64,000 nt of DNA from Microbacterium kyungheense (GTDB lineage Bacteria; Actinomycetota; Actinomycetes; Actinomycetales; Microbacteriaceae). The stretch covers positions 1 through 64,000 of the forward strand of contig NZ_VFPE01000006.1 of the NCBI RefSeq assembly GCF_006783905.1. The letters run 5' to 3'. This document shows positions 25,850 to 33,579 of the stretch, in pieces. Both the position numbers and the translations under genes were made by a program. Position 1 is the first letter of the stretch; every line of letters begins with the position of its first letter. The notes beneath the pieces are model-generated. The model was not told where the DNA came from, did not search any database, and was given only the letters and a program-made list of their open reading frames with translations.

Positions 25850-25951
25850 CGGCCCGCCTTCCTGCTCGCCCGTGCCCGGCATCCGGATACGGTGATCAGC
25901 CCATCCTAGGAAGCAGCACGCGCTCGGCGCGGTCCCCGCTCTCCCGGGCCT

Positions 25952-26545
25952 TCACGCGGCCGCACGCTCAAGAGCCCGGCGCGCCCATGCGGCCACCTGC
26001 TCGGCGGCCTCGGTCGCGGTGAGCGGATCGGTGTCGATGACGTGCGCCGCCCACCGGGGATCGTCCGCAGTCCAGCCCTCCCAGCGATCCCAGCGCATCG
26101 GAGTCGGTGACGGGACGCGGATCACCTCGGGGCTGTGGGACGGGTCCAGCGTGTGCCGCAGGAACCACTCGCCGAACCGCACGTGGTGGATGAGGGCGTC
26201 CTCCGGCTCGCCGCGACGGCGCAGGCGGTCGCGCCGCACCTCTGGCGAGCAGTGCAGGAGGCACACCTCGAGCCCGTCCAGCCGCTCGGCCGAAGGGGCG
26301 GCCAGCAGCTCGCCGAGCGGCACCTGACCGCACAGCAGCAGGTGCGCCCCGGATGACTGGAGATCCACCGCCCGAGCGACCCAGCGCTCGACGGCGGAAT
26401 GCCTCCAGGCGGTGTCGGCGCCCTCGGGCACGCCGATGGAGTCGAACTCCGCGCACTCGACGGCATGCCCGAAGTCCCGGCCCGACAGCTCGGCCAGAAC
26501 GGCCGACTTTCCGGCGCCGCTCGCGCCGGTCACCATCAGCAGCAC
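25952..26545 (-). CDS. P-loop NTPase, small-molecule-kinase-like
   Basis: 197 residues from GTG 26545, placed 7-8 nt after AGGGAG. The Walker A motif GASGAGKSA is at residues 7-15. The rest (CAEFDSIGVPEGADTAWRHS, HLLLCGQVPLGELL, CLLHCSPEVRRDRLRRRGEP) resembles shikimate/gluconate-kinase-like or AAA_33-type proteins, with the DRLRRRG helix like a phosphate-binding lid. Cytoplasmic, substrate unknown. It sits downstream of a strong terminator that closes the endo-arabinanase gene, so it is probably not part of the arabinan operon despite its position. Confidence 0.75.
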   Translation of the reverse strand: MLLMVTGASGAGKSAVLAELSGRDFGHAVECAEFDSIGVPEGADTAWRHSAVERWVARAVDLQSSGAHLLLCGQVPLGELLAAPSAERLDGLEVCLLHCSPEVRRDRLRRRGEPEDALIHHVRFGEWFLRHTLDPSHSPEVIRVPSPTPMRWDRWEGWTADDPRWAAHVIDTDPLTATEAAEQVAAWARRALERAAA

Positions 26546-26570
26546 GCGTGACTCCCTGTCGTTCGTGCGG

Positions 26571-26611
26571 ACGCGCCGCCTCGCCGGATCCGTTCCCGCG
26601 AGGCGGCGCGT
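26571..26611 (-). terminator. Strong hairpin ending the importer/endo-arabinanase operon
   Basis: A perfect 14-bp stem (26571-26584 with 26598-26611) and a 13-nt loop lies 11 bp beyond the stop of the secreted GH183 gene and upstream of the P-loop gene. Confidence 0.8.
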
Positions 26612-26622
26612 GCGCATCCGCT

Positions 26623-28659
26623 TTACGGCTTGCCCGGCTTACCCGGCTTGTCGGGCTTGCCCGGCTTGTCGGGGAACTCCGGCCGCGGCTTGCGCGGGTC
26701 GTAGTGCACCGCCGTGAGCGTCGTCACGCAGCCCTCGCACGAGGTGAGGATCGCCCGGTCGGCCGTCGCCGACGTCGTCACGACGAGGTTCGAGTCGGTG
26801 CGCGAGGCGTCACGACGAACGGTGGCAGAGAACGTGAGCTCCAGGGTCGCGCCCGACGGGATGGCCCCGGCCCACCGCAGCGTGGATCCGTCGAGCACCG
26901 GCGTGCCCAGCGAGGAGCGGAGGGATGCCGCATCCAGCGTCGCGTCGTCGACGAGACCCGCCAGGTCGACCGCGAGAGAGACGCCCTCGGCCGTCGCGCT
27001 GTCGGTCGAGGCGCGCACCGTGTACGTCACGACGTCGTCGCGCACCACGTCGCTCCCCGCCGCGGGATCAGAGGTCACCGAGACCGTGAGGCCCGGCAGC
27101 TGCTCCTTCGCCTTGACGAGCGACAGGTCGTCGATCTGCACCCAGCGATCGCCGTTCAGGTGCGTGCCGACGAAGGCCTGCACGGCCGTGCGGTCGCCGC
27201 TGTGGAAGGTGACCGAGTAGCGGGTGTACGCCCCCACCGCCTCGAAGGTCGTCTCGCCGATCGTGGCGCCGCCGGCGCCCAGCTCGCGCACGCCGATCGA
27301 GCCCTCGGCGGGAGTTCCGCCGGTGACGACGAACCCGGTGAACGTGTACGTGGTGTTCGGCTCGACGGCGACGTCCTGATGCACATCGATCCATCCCGCG
27401 TTGAAGCGCATCCAGCCCTGCTTGGTGCCGCCGTACGCCCACGTGTGGTTGATGTCGATGCCGCAGTTGCCGGTGCACGCCCACGGCGCGGGCATGGAGC
27501 CGTCGACGGCGCGTTCGAAGCCCGGGTCCTCGATGAGGTTGGGGCCCACGACGGTTCCGTCGCGGTCGATCTCGGCGCGCATGAGGTAGGTGTTGTACGG
27601 CTCCCACTGCGAGAGCGAGAAGTACAGGTCACCGCCGTCGGACCACGGATGCATGTAGCCGCCGTACAGGCCGGGGTAGTCGGCGAAGCTCGCGAGCCGC
27701 TGGCCGTCGCTCCACGGGCCCTCGGGCGACGGCGCGGTGCGCAGCACGAGGTCGAGGTTCTCGTCGAGGTAGGTCATGAGCCACCCGCCGGTGTAGTCGC
27801 TGTACTGCACCGACAGCTCGGCGACGTTGGGCGGCAGGATGGCGACGGCGGCCGACTCCTCGGCGACCCACGCCGAGCCGTCCCAGTACGTGTAGGCGGC
27901 CTTGTCGAGCAGCTGCGCCTCGGGCACACGCGCGACGTGCGCGGCGCCGAAACGCCCGTTGGGCGTGCCGAACATGTAGACCCAGCCGTCGTGGCGCTCG
28001 AACGCGACCATCTGGAACGGGTCCTGCCCGTCGGCGGTGTTGGTCCACTGCGGCCCGTCGGTCGAGTTCCACGTCTCGCCGTTGTCGTCGGAGTACGCGA
28101 TGCGGCTGTAGTTCGTGTCCCAGGCGCCGGGGGCGCCCCACTGGCGCACCGACATGAAGGCGAGGTACTGCCGCGAGCCGACCGCGATGCCGGCGGTCGG
28201 GATCGTGGTGATCTCCTGGCCGTTCACCTTGAGCGACGGGATGAGCTCGCCGGCGTGACCGGGCGCGTCCTCCACGGCGGAGTCGAACGCCATTCCGTCC
28301 GTGAGATCGGTGTCGCTGCTGCGCAGCAGCACGTTCGAGCGCCAGTCGCCGCCTCCGCCGCCCGGTCCGGTCCAGTCGCCGAACGTGTCGCCGAACGCCG
28401 TGAGGATCTCGCCCTGCCCGTTGTCCCACATGATGCCGAGGTCCGTGCCCGTGACCCGCCATCTCGTGTCGGTGGCGCTCGTTGACTTCGGTCCGGTCAT
28501 CTTGCCGACGACGACCGCCGGCGAATGATCGGGGGATGCCGCCGGCACCGCCGCATCCGCGACCGGCGCCGCCGCGGCTCCCATCGGGACGATCGCCCCG
28601 ATGGCGAGCGCGCCGATCGCCGCGAGGGCGGCAGTGGTCGTTCTGAATCGTCGCATCAT
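26623..28659 (-). CDS. Secreted multidomain GH183 (DUF4185) endo-D-arabinanase
   Basis: 678 residues. A signal peptide (about 1-31, ending GAAAAP) precedes a DUF4185 five-bladed propeller (about 50-375) with TGTDLGIMWDNGQGE, LTAFGDTFGDW, WRSNVLL, WGAPGAWDTNYSRIAYSDD and GRFGAAHVARVPE. Residues about 378-520 look like a CBM4/9-type beta-sandwich (NLIEDPGFERAVDG...VQIDDLSLVK). About 525-650 resemble a DUF11-type domain, and the tail ends in DKPGKPDKPGKPGKP. GH183 enzymes cut the D-arabinan backbone internally; this one would act outside the cell, perhaps held to substrate or wall by its C-terminal modules. It is the last gene of the importer operon, with start AGGAAAGG-supported. The C-terminal domain roles are inferred. 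Confidence 0.88.
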   Translation of the reverse strand: MMRRFRTTTAALAAIGALAIGAIVPMGAAAAPVADAAVPAASPDHSPAVVVGKMTGPKSTSATDTRWRVTGTDLGIMWDNGQGEILTAFGDTFGDWTGPGGGGGDWRSNVLLRSSDTDLTDGMAFDSAVEDAPGHAGELIPSLKVNGQEITTIPTAGIAVGSRQYLAFMSVRQWGAPGAWDTNYSRIAYSDDNGETWNSTDGPQWTNTADGQDPFQMVAFERHDGWVYMFGTPNGRFGAAHVARVPEAQLLDKAAYTYWDGSAWVAEESAAVAILPPNVAELSVQYSDYTGGWLMTYLDENLDLVLRTAPSPEGPWSDGQRLASFADYPGLYGGYMHPWSDGGDLYFSLSQWEPYNTYLMRAEIDRDGTVVGPNLIEDPGFERAVDGSMPAPWACTGNCGIDINHTWAYGGTKQGWMRFNAGWIDVHQDVAVEPNTTYTFTGFVVTGGTPAEGSIGVRELGAGGATIGETTFEAVGAYTRYSVTFHSGDRTAVQAFVGTHLNGDRWVQIDDLSLVKAKEQLPGLTVSVTSDPAAGSDVVRDDVVTYTVRASTDSATAEGVSLAVDLAGLVDDATLDAASLRSSLGTPVLDGSTLRWAGAIPSGATLELTFSATVRRDASRTDSNLVVTTSATADRAILTSCEGCVTTLTAVHYDPRKPRPEFPDKPGKPDKPGKPGKP

Positions 28660-28710
28660 TGCGCCTTTCCGTATCGTCCTCCCGCGCCTTTCGCGGAGGT
28701 CTGGATCACG

Positions 28711-29592
28711 TCACTTGAGGCCGGCCATCTTGATGTTGCCGATGATCTGGCGCTGGAAGATCAGGAACAGGATCACGACCGGCGCTGCGGCGAGCACGGA
28801 CCCGGCGATCAGCAGGCCGAGCTCCGTGCTCCGCTCGGAGCGGAACGTCGCCAGGTACTGCTGCACGACGAACTGGTCGGGGGTCGTGATGGTCATGATC
28901 GGCCACACGTACGAGTTCCAGTACGCCAGGAACGCGGTGATGCCCATCACGACGAACGGGGGCTTCGACAGCGGCAGGAACAGCTTCGTGAAGATCCGCA
29001 GTCGACCGCAGCCGTCGAGCATCGCAGCCTCTTCGAGGCTCGACGGGATGCTCAGGTAGAACTGCCGGATGAAGAAGATCATCCCCGCGCTCGCGGCGCC
29101 CGGGATCACCAGCACGGCGAGCGTGTCGAGCATCTGGAGGTTCGTCACCACGATGAAGCTCGTGAGCAGGATGGTCATGCCGGGGATGAACATCGTCGTG
29201 ATCACGATGACCCAGAGCGTCCTCTTGAACCGGAAGTCCAGACGCGCGAACGCGTAGGCCGCGAGCGAGTTGACCGTGAGTGCGAGCAGCGTGAACAGCA
29301 CCGCGCCGAGGAACGTCCACAGCATCGTGCGGGTGAAGGTCGGATCGGCCAGGATCTGCGCGTAGTTCTCCCAGCGCCACACCTCGGGGAAGAACTGGAA
29401 CGGGGTCTGGATCACCTCGGTCTTCGACTTGAAGCCGGCGATCACCATCCACGCGAGGGGGAAGAGCGCTGCCGCGACGAACACGATCCCGACGATCGTC
29501 TTGCCGATGGCGTACAGCCACCAGGCGGTGTCGCGGTGCCGGCGGCGCGGGACGAGCGCCGTCGTGACGGGGGCATCCTGAACGGCGGTCAC
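28711..29592 (-). CDS. Carbohydrate ABC transporter permease (MalG-type)
   Basis: 293 residues with six predicted membrane helices and the MalG-type EAA loop EEAAMLDGCGRLRIFTKLFLP (about residues 191-211). This is the docking site for the ATPase. It forms the membrane channel of a CUT1-family sugar importer with the MalF-type partner one base upstream (TGA-C-GTG). The GTG at 29592 begins a polar N-terminus of about 25 residues. No ATPase gene is in the locus, so a shared MsiK-type ATPase elsewhere is expected. The cargo is inferred to be D-arabino-oligosaccharides. Confidence 0.9.
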   Translation of the reverse strand: MTAVQDAPVTTALVPRRRHRDTAWWLYAIGKTIVGIVFVAAALFPLAWMVIAGFKSKTEVIQTPFQFFPEVWRWENYAQILADPTFTRTMLWTFLGAVLFTLLALTVNSLAAYAFARLDFRFKRTLWVIVITTMFIPGMTILLTSFIVVTNLQMLDTLAVLVIPGAASAGMIFFIRQFYLSIPSSLEEAAMLDGCGRLRIFTKLFLPLSKPPFVVMGITAFLAYWNSYVWPIMTITTPDQFVVQQYLATFRSERSTELGLLIAGSVLAAAPVVILFLIFQRQIIGNIKMAGLK

Positions 29593-29593
29593 G

Positions 29594-30550
29594 TCAGTCC
29601 ACCAGCCTCTCGGAGTTGACGAAGCGGAACACCAGCGCCGACACCGTGCCCAGCACGACGAACAGCAGCAGCGCCGCCGCGATCGAATAGCCGACGTTGA
29701 TGTCGTTGCGGAAGTGGTTGAAGATGAACAGGTTCGGCAGCGTGGTCGCGTTCAGCGGTCCGCCGCCGGTCATCACGAGGGGCAGCTCGAACTGCTGGAT
29801 CGCCGCGACGAAACCCGTGATGAGCAGGTAGAGGAACACGTTCTTCATCTGCGGGATGGTGATGAAGCGGGTCTTCTCCCACCAGTTGGCGCCCTCCATG
29901 GCGGCCGCCTCGTAGTACTCGGCGGGGATGTCGACCATCGCCGCGACCATGATGAGCGAGGTGAGGCCCATGCCCAGCCAGATCGCGGGGATCGCGATCG
30001 CCAGGAGCGCCCACGCCGGGTCGCCGATCCACGCGATCGGATCGATGCCGAAGCCGCCGAGCATCGCGTTGAGGATGCCGCCGGAGTAGTTGTAGATGAG
30101 CACGAAGATGATCGACGTGATCACCGACGAGATGATCGTGGGGATGTAGATGCTCACCTTGAGCACGCTCGCGAACCATCGCGACACGCTCACCACGAGG
30201 CTCGAGAAGAAGAACGCGAGGATGAGCATCGGCGGCACGGTCATGGCGACGAACACGAAGCCGCGCCCGATCGCCTCCCAGAACAGCGGGTCGCTCAGCA
30301 CGTTCGTGTAGTTGCGGAAGCCGACGAACTGCGGGTCCTTGTAGAAGCTCCAGTCCTGGAAGGACAGGTAGCCGGCGTACACCGCCGGCCAGATCACGAA
30401 GATCCCGAGCAGCACCACCGCGGGCAGGATCAGCAGATACGCGATCCTGCCGTCGCGGTACCGGAAACGGTCGTGCCGGCGCTTGTCGCGGCGGCCGCCG
30501 GGCAGCACCATCGTCTCGGTCTCGGTCATCATGGTCTGCGTCGCGGTCAT
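29594..30550 (-). CDS. Carbohydrate ABC transporter permease (MalF-type)
   Basis: 318 residues. A charged N-terminus (GGRRDKRRHDRFRYRDG) precedes six membrane helices. The conserved permease EAA motif appears as YYEAAAMEGANWWEKTRFIT (about residues 206-225), and the early PAVYAGYLSFQDW and GFRNYTNVLSDPLFWEAI blocks are typical of CUT1 MalF/UgpA-like subunits. It pairs with the MalG-type permease immediately downstream and the binding protein upstream. Start ATG 30550 lies 73 bp after the binding-protein stop, across a strong hairpin that probably lowers permease expression relative to the binding protein. Confidence 0.9.
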   Translation of the reverse strand: MTATQTMMTETETMVLPGGRRDKRRHDRFRYRDGRIAYLLILPAVVLLGIFVIWPAVYAGYLSFQDWSFYKDPQFVGFRNYTNVLSDPLFWEAIGRGFVFVAMTVPPMLILAFFFSSLVVSVSRWFASVLKVSIYIPTIISSVITSIIFVLIYNYSGGILNAMLGGFGIDPIAWIGDPAWALLAIAIPAIWLGMGLTSLIMVAAMVDIPAEYYEAAAMEGANWWEKTRFITIPQMKNVFLYLLITGFVAAIQQFELPLVMTGGGPLNATTLPNLFIFNHFRNDINVGYSIAAALLLFVVLGTVSALVFRFVNSERLVD

Positions 30551-30579
30551 TTCCTCACCTCACTGTGGGCCCGGGCACA

Positions 30580-30612
30580 GGTCCGGGGGCCGATACGATC
30601 GGCCCCCGGACC
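30580..30612 (-). terminator. Intercistronic hairpin between binding protein and permease genes
   Basis: A perfect 15-bp GC-rich stem (30580-30594 with 30598-30612) and a 3-nt loop, just after the binding-protein stop. In such importer operons a hairpin here usually partly terminates or stabilises the upstream message, giving excess binding protein. Confidence 0.8.
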
Positions 30613-30623
30613 CCTTCCGTCCG

Positions 30624-31970
30624 TCAGGACTTGGGTGCCTTGCTGGGCAGGTCGTCGCGCTGGATCACCGTGTTGATGGCATCCTCCGCGGTCTTGATGG
30701 CGTCGTCCGTCGAGGCGGCGCCCTTCATGACCGATTCCATCGCAGTGCCCACCGCGAGCGACACGTCCCAGGGGTAGGTCGGCTCGGGAATGGCCGTCGG
30801 CACGATGTCATCCATCACGATGGACGACCACGGCGCGTCGGCCGCCTTGGGGTCGGCCGAGACGGCGTCCTGCACGTCGGTGCGCACCGGCACCTTCGTG
30901 AACTGCGTGTCGACGAAGAACGGCACGAGCAGATCGGGGTCGCCCGCGAGCGCCCACGTCAGGAAGTCGGCAGCTGCCTGCGCGTTCTTCGACTTCGCGT
31001 CGATCACCCAGCGGAAGTTGCCGAGCGTGCTCGCGCCGCGACCGTCGGCGTCGGCCGCGTTCGGGAAGGGGCCGATCCCCGTCTTCGGCAGCACGTCGGT
31101 GTAGTCCGAGCCGATCTCGGACATCATCCACGACCCTGAGACCTTGAACGCGACCTTCTCCTCGCCGAAGTCCTTGCCTCCGACGTACACGTCGAGCGCC
31201 TGCTGGGGCATGTAGCCCTCGTCCCACAGCGTCTTGTAGTTCTCCATCAGCTGGCGATAGCCGTCGTTGTCGATGTCGGGCGCGGTCCAGTCCTCGTTCA
31301 GCGCGGTGTGCCCGGCGAAGTTGTACTGCTGGCCGACCGACGACCACGCGAAGGTGACCGCGTCGCTCGCGGGCGAGATGCAGTACTGGCCGTCTGCCAG
31401 GGTCGGCTTGATCGCGGCGCACATGTCGAACAGCTCGTCCCACGTGGTCGGGCCGGTCTCTGGGTCGAGGCCTGCGGCCGACAGAAGGTCCTTGTTCCAG
31501 AACAGCACCGTCTGCGGCTCGAGCAGCAGCGGGTAGGCGTAGTACTTGCCGTCGAGCTGCGAGATGGGCTGTGCGGGATCGATGATCTCGGCGAGCTTGT
31601 CGTCCGGGACCAGTCCGTTGAGCTCGTGCAGCTGCCCTGCGTTGACGGCGTCGGTGATGCTGGCCGAGAACGTGTAGATGTCGGGGGCCTTGCCGGCGGC
31701 CTGGGCCGACTTCATCTTCTGGTCCCACGCGTCGGCGGGCACCTCGGTGTCGACGACCTTGATCTCGTCCTGCGACGCGTTGAACTTCTTCACGATGTCG
31801 GCGTACCACTCGTTCTCGACGGGCGTGAACGTGCGGTGCCAGAACTGGACGGTGGTTACGCCGTCGGCGCTGGAGTCGTCGCCGCCGCCGGCGCTGCAAC
31901 CCGCGAGCACGGTGCCCGCGGCCGCCGCTGCCGCGACGGCGAGCAAGAGCCTGCTGTTTCTCTTGTGCAT
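30624..31970 (-). CDS. Sugar-binding lipoprotein of the ABC importer (CUT1 type)
   Basis: 448 residues from ATG 31970, which has GAGGAGGGA upstream. A lipoprotein signal ends in LAGC (Cys near residue 25), followed by a Gly/Ser/Asp linker. The mature part is a type 1 (SBP_bac_1) binding protein: VQFWHRTFTPVENEW, VNAGQLHELNGLV, GLDPETGPTTWDELFDMCAA, KVAFKVSGSWMMSEIGSD and FRWVIDAKSKNAQAAADFL. It would sit on the outer face of the membrane and deliver arabinan oligosaccharides, or D-arabinose, to the two permeases. The gene leads the operon and is preceded by the operator-bearing promoter at 32095-32123. Confidence 0.9.
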   Translation of the reverse strand: MHKRNSRLLLAVAAAAAAGTVLAGCSAGGGDDSSADGVTTVQFWHRTFTPVENEWYADIVKKFNASQDEIKVVDTEVPADAWDQKMKSAQAAGKAPDIYTFSASITDAVNAGQLHELNGLVPDDKLAEIIDPAQPISQLDGKYYAYPLLLEPQTVLFWNKDLLSAAGLDPETGPTTWDELFDMCAAIKPTLADGQYCISPASDAVTFAWSSVGQQYNFAGHTALNEDWTAPDIDNDGYRQLMENYKTLWDEGYMPQQALDVYVGGKDFGEEKVAFKVSGSWMMSEIGSDYTDVLPKTGIGPFPNAADADGRGASTLGNFRWVIDAKSKNAQAAADFLTWALAGDPDLLVPFFVDTQFTKVPVRTDVQDAVSADPKAADAPWSSIVMDDIVPTAIPEPTYPWDVSLAVGTAMESVMKGAASTDDAIKTAEDAINTVIQRDDLPSKAPKS

Positions 31971-32094
31971 TCGTCCCTCCTCAGGAACACGACTCTTCGG
32001 TGAGTCGGAGCTGTGGCCGGTCAGGGGAGCCCGGTCGACCTGATCGAGCGGCACCCGTCGTCCTGCACGGATCGCCTCTGACCTCGTCTCGGTC

Positions 32095-32123
32095 AGAGTA
32101 GACGAAATCGATTTCATGCGCAA
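32095..32123 (-). promoter_or_regulatory. Promoter with embedded LacI operator (site C) for the importer operon
   Basis: On the minus strand TTGCGC (32118-32123) and TACTCT (32095-32100) are 17 bp apart. The perfect palindrome GAAATCGATTTC (32104-32115) lies in the spacer, in exactly the same register as at 21361-21389. Confidence 0.85.
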
Positions 32124-32244
32124 TGGCTCGCATCGGCCGATTCGCTGCAACCGGTGGCGCCAGGAGGAGTCCAGAGCCCCTGAAACCGAAGGCGATCACG
32201 CCAAAACCGGGCAACGAGGGCCGGGATGCGGCATCCATCCGCTC

Positions 32245-32256
32245 TGTATCGATTTC
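32245..32256 (-). promoter_or_regulatory. Partial LacI operator (site D), possible auxiliary site
   Basis: TGTATCGATTTC matches the operator at 9 of 12 positions, with one half intact. It lies 141 bp upstream of site C, a distance compatible with repressor looping. It could also be a chance match. Confidence 0.4.
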
Positions 32257-32279
32257 ACAACGCGTCCCGCTGCGCCGGA

Positions 32280-33446
32280 TCAAGGGGCCTTCTCGAGGTC
32301 GGCAGAGAACCAGAACACGTTGTACGGCCCCCACAGCGACAGGGTGAAGTAGATCTTCCGGCCCCCGTCGGCGACGTAGCGCGGGTTCAGGTACGGGGAG
32401 TACAGCCCAGGGTATTCCGACCCGGGGACGAGGAGCACGGGATCGTTCCACGGGCCCCACGGCGTGACGCCCTCGCGGATGTACGCGCTGCCCGCATCCG
32501 AGTACGTCATGATCCAGCGGTCGAGGTAGTCCGACCACATCACCGACAGCTCGCCGATGGTCCCGTCGACGACGAGCTCGGCGTCGTCGAGGTCGTCCGA
32601 CCAGTCCGGCACGCCGTCGTCGACACCCGCGAAGTACGTGTAGGCGCTCTGGTCCTCGACGGCCGCCTCGGTGGCCGGAACCCGCATGAGCGCGACTCCC
32701 CCGAACCGGCCGGACGGGATCGTCCAGAAGTAGACGTACTCCTCACCGTCGTCCTCGACATGCACGGGAGCCACCTGGATGAAGTTCGAATCGCCCGGCC
32801 AGCGCGGCGAATCCAGCGCTTCCCACGTCTCGCCGCGGTCGGTCGACTTCGCCAGTCCCGCGTAGTTCGCGTCCCACGCGCCGGGCTCGCCCCAGTACGA
32901 GACCGACATGTACGACACATACAGCGTGTCGCCGATCGCGAACCCGTGCGTGGGGATCTTGGTCACCTCGCCCTGACCGTCGTTGGCGTCGTGCTCCCCC
33001 TCGACGAGCGCCTCGGCCCACCCGAGGTCGTCGACCGGCGCCCAGCCGCCGAACGTGATGCCGTCCGACGGATCGTCGTCCGTCGTCCACGCCGAGACGT
33101 TCGAGCGCCAGATGCCGCCCTGCCCTCCGTACGAGTCGGGGTCGCGCTCGCCGAACGTGTCGCCGAAGAAGAAGTACGTGCGGTCGCCGATGTTCGTCAT
33201 CGAACCGAGGTCGGTGCCGGCGACGGCCGCCGTGGCGGTGTCGTTGATCGCATCCGGTCCGGTCAGCTGGGCGATCTGGGTGAGCCCCGTCACCCCTAAC
33301 AGGACGAACGGCTTGTCAGGATCGGGGTCGACCGTCGGCGCCCCGCCCGCGGCACAGGCCGCGAGGCCGACGGCGAGAGAAGTGGATGCCGCGACCCCGG
33401 CGATCCGCCGGGCTCGGGCTCGGGCTCGGGAACGCGGCAGAGACAT
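32280..33446 (-). CDS. GH183 (DUF4185) lipoprotein, probable cell-bound endo-D-arabinanase
   Basis: 388 residues from ATG 33446 (GAGGAGG upstream). The N-terminus is Arg-rich, then hydrophobic, ending in LAAC (Cys near residue 31), a lipoprotein signal. The mature protein is one DUF4185 propeller sharing many blocks with the protein at 26623-28659: AGTDLGSM, FFFGDTFGER, GIWRSNVSAW, WGEPGAWDANYAGLAKSTDR and SGRFGGVALMRVPA. It lacks the C-terminal modules. The acidic TDLG and GDTFG blocks, conserved in both, are likely catalytic-site elements. Anchored outside the membrane, it could trim large fragments near the importer. It has its own operator (33496-33507) and diverges in sequence from its paralogue, so their linkage specificity may differ. 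Confidence 0.87.
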   Translation of the reverse strand: MSLPRSRARARARRIAGVAASTSLAVGLAACAAGGAPTVDPDPDKPFVLLGVTGLTQIAQLTGPDAINDTATAAVAGTDLGSMTNIGDRTYFFFGDTFGERDPDSYGGQGGIWRSNVSAWTTDDDPSDGITFGGWAPVDDLGWAEALVEGEHDANDGQGEVTKIPTHGFAIGDTLYVSYMSVSYWGEPGAWDANYAGLAKSTDRGETWEALDSPRWPGDSNFIQVAPVHVEDDGEEYVYFWTIPSGRFGGVALMRVPATEAAVEDQSAYTYFAGVDDGVPDWSDDLDDAELVVDGTIGELSVMWSDYLDRWIMTYSDAGSAYIREGVTPWGPWNDPVLLVPGSEYPGLYSPYLNPRYVADGGRKIYFTLSLWGPYNVFWFSADLEKAP

Positions 33447-33495
33447 GATCCTCCTCGATCGTCGCTGCCACCCTACGGCGAGAGGAGGGAATCAC

Positions 33496-33507
33496 GAAAT
33501 CGATTTC
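33496..33507 (-). promoter_or_regulatory. LacI operator (site E) upstream of the GH183 lipoprotein gene
   Basis: A perfect GAAATCGATTTC palindrome 50 bp upstream of the start codon. The flanks differ from sites A and C. A possible -10 TAGGGT lies downstream, putting the operator over the -35 region; that promoter assignment is weak. Confidence 0.75.
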
Positions 33508-33579
33508 ACCTCGCGGGACGACGATCGACCGCGCCGACGGCACGGCTCGGGCCGCGGCATCCCTCCGGCCGACCGGTCG

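Larger units (their letters stand above)
31971..32279. other. Noncoding control region between the lipoprotein endo-arabinanase and the importer operon
   Basis: These 309 bp hold no convincing gene. They contain the importer promoter with operator C (32095-32123), a weaker operator-like site D (32245-32256) and the leader of the binding-protein message, about 120 nt from the predicted transcription start. No clear terminator hairpin for the GH183 lipoprotein gene was seen. Confidence 0.7.

Noticed and set aside
24844..25930. Shared TAGGAAGCAGC at about 24844 and 25909 as a second repeat pair
   Set aside because: Only about 11 bases match and the flanks diverge; chance cannot be excluded, unlike the exact 41-bp repeat.
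28525..29619. Long open frame (364 codons) opposite the sugar permease genes
   Set aside because: Its translation is Arg/Glu/His-rich and low in complexity, as expected from the antisense of a GC-rich gene, and the permease on the other strand has clear family motifs.
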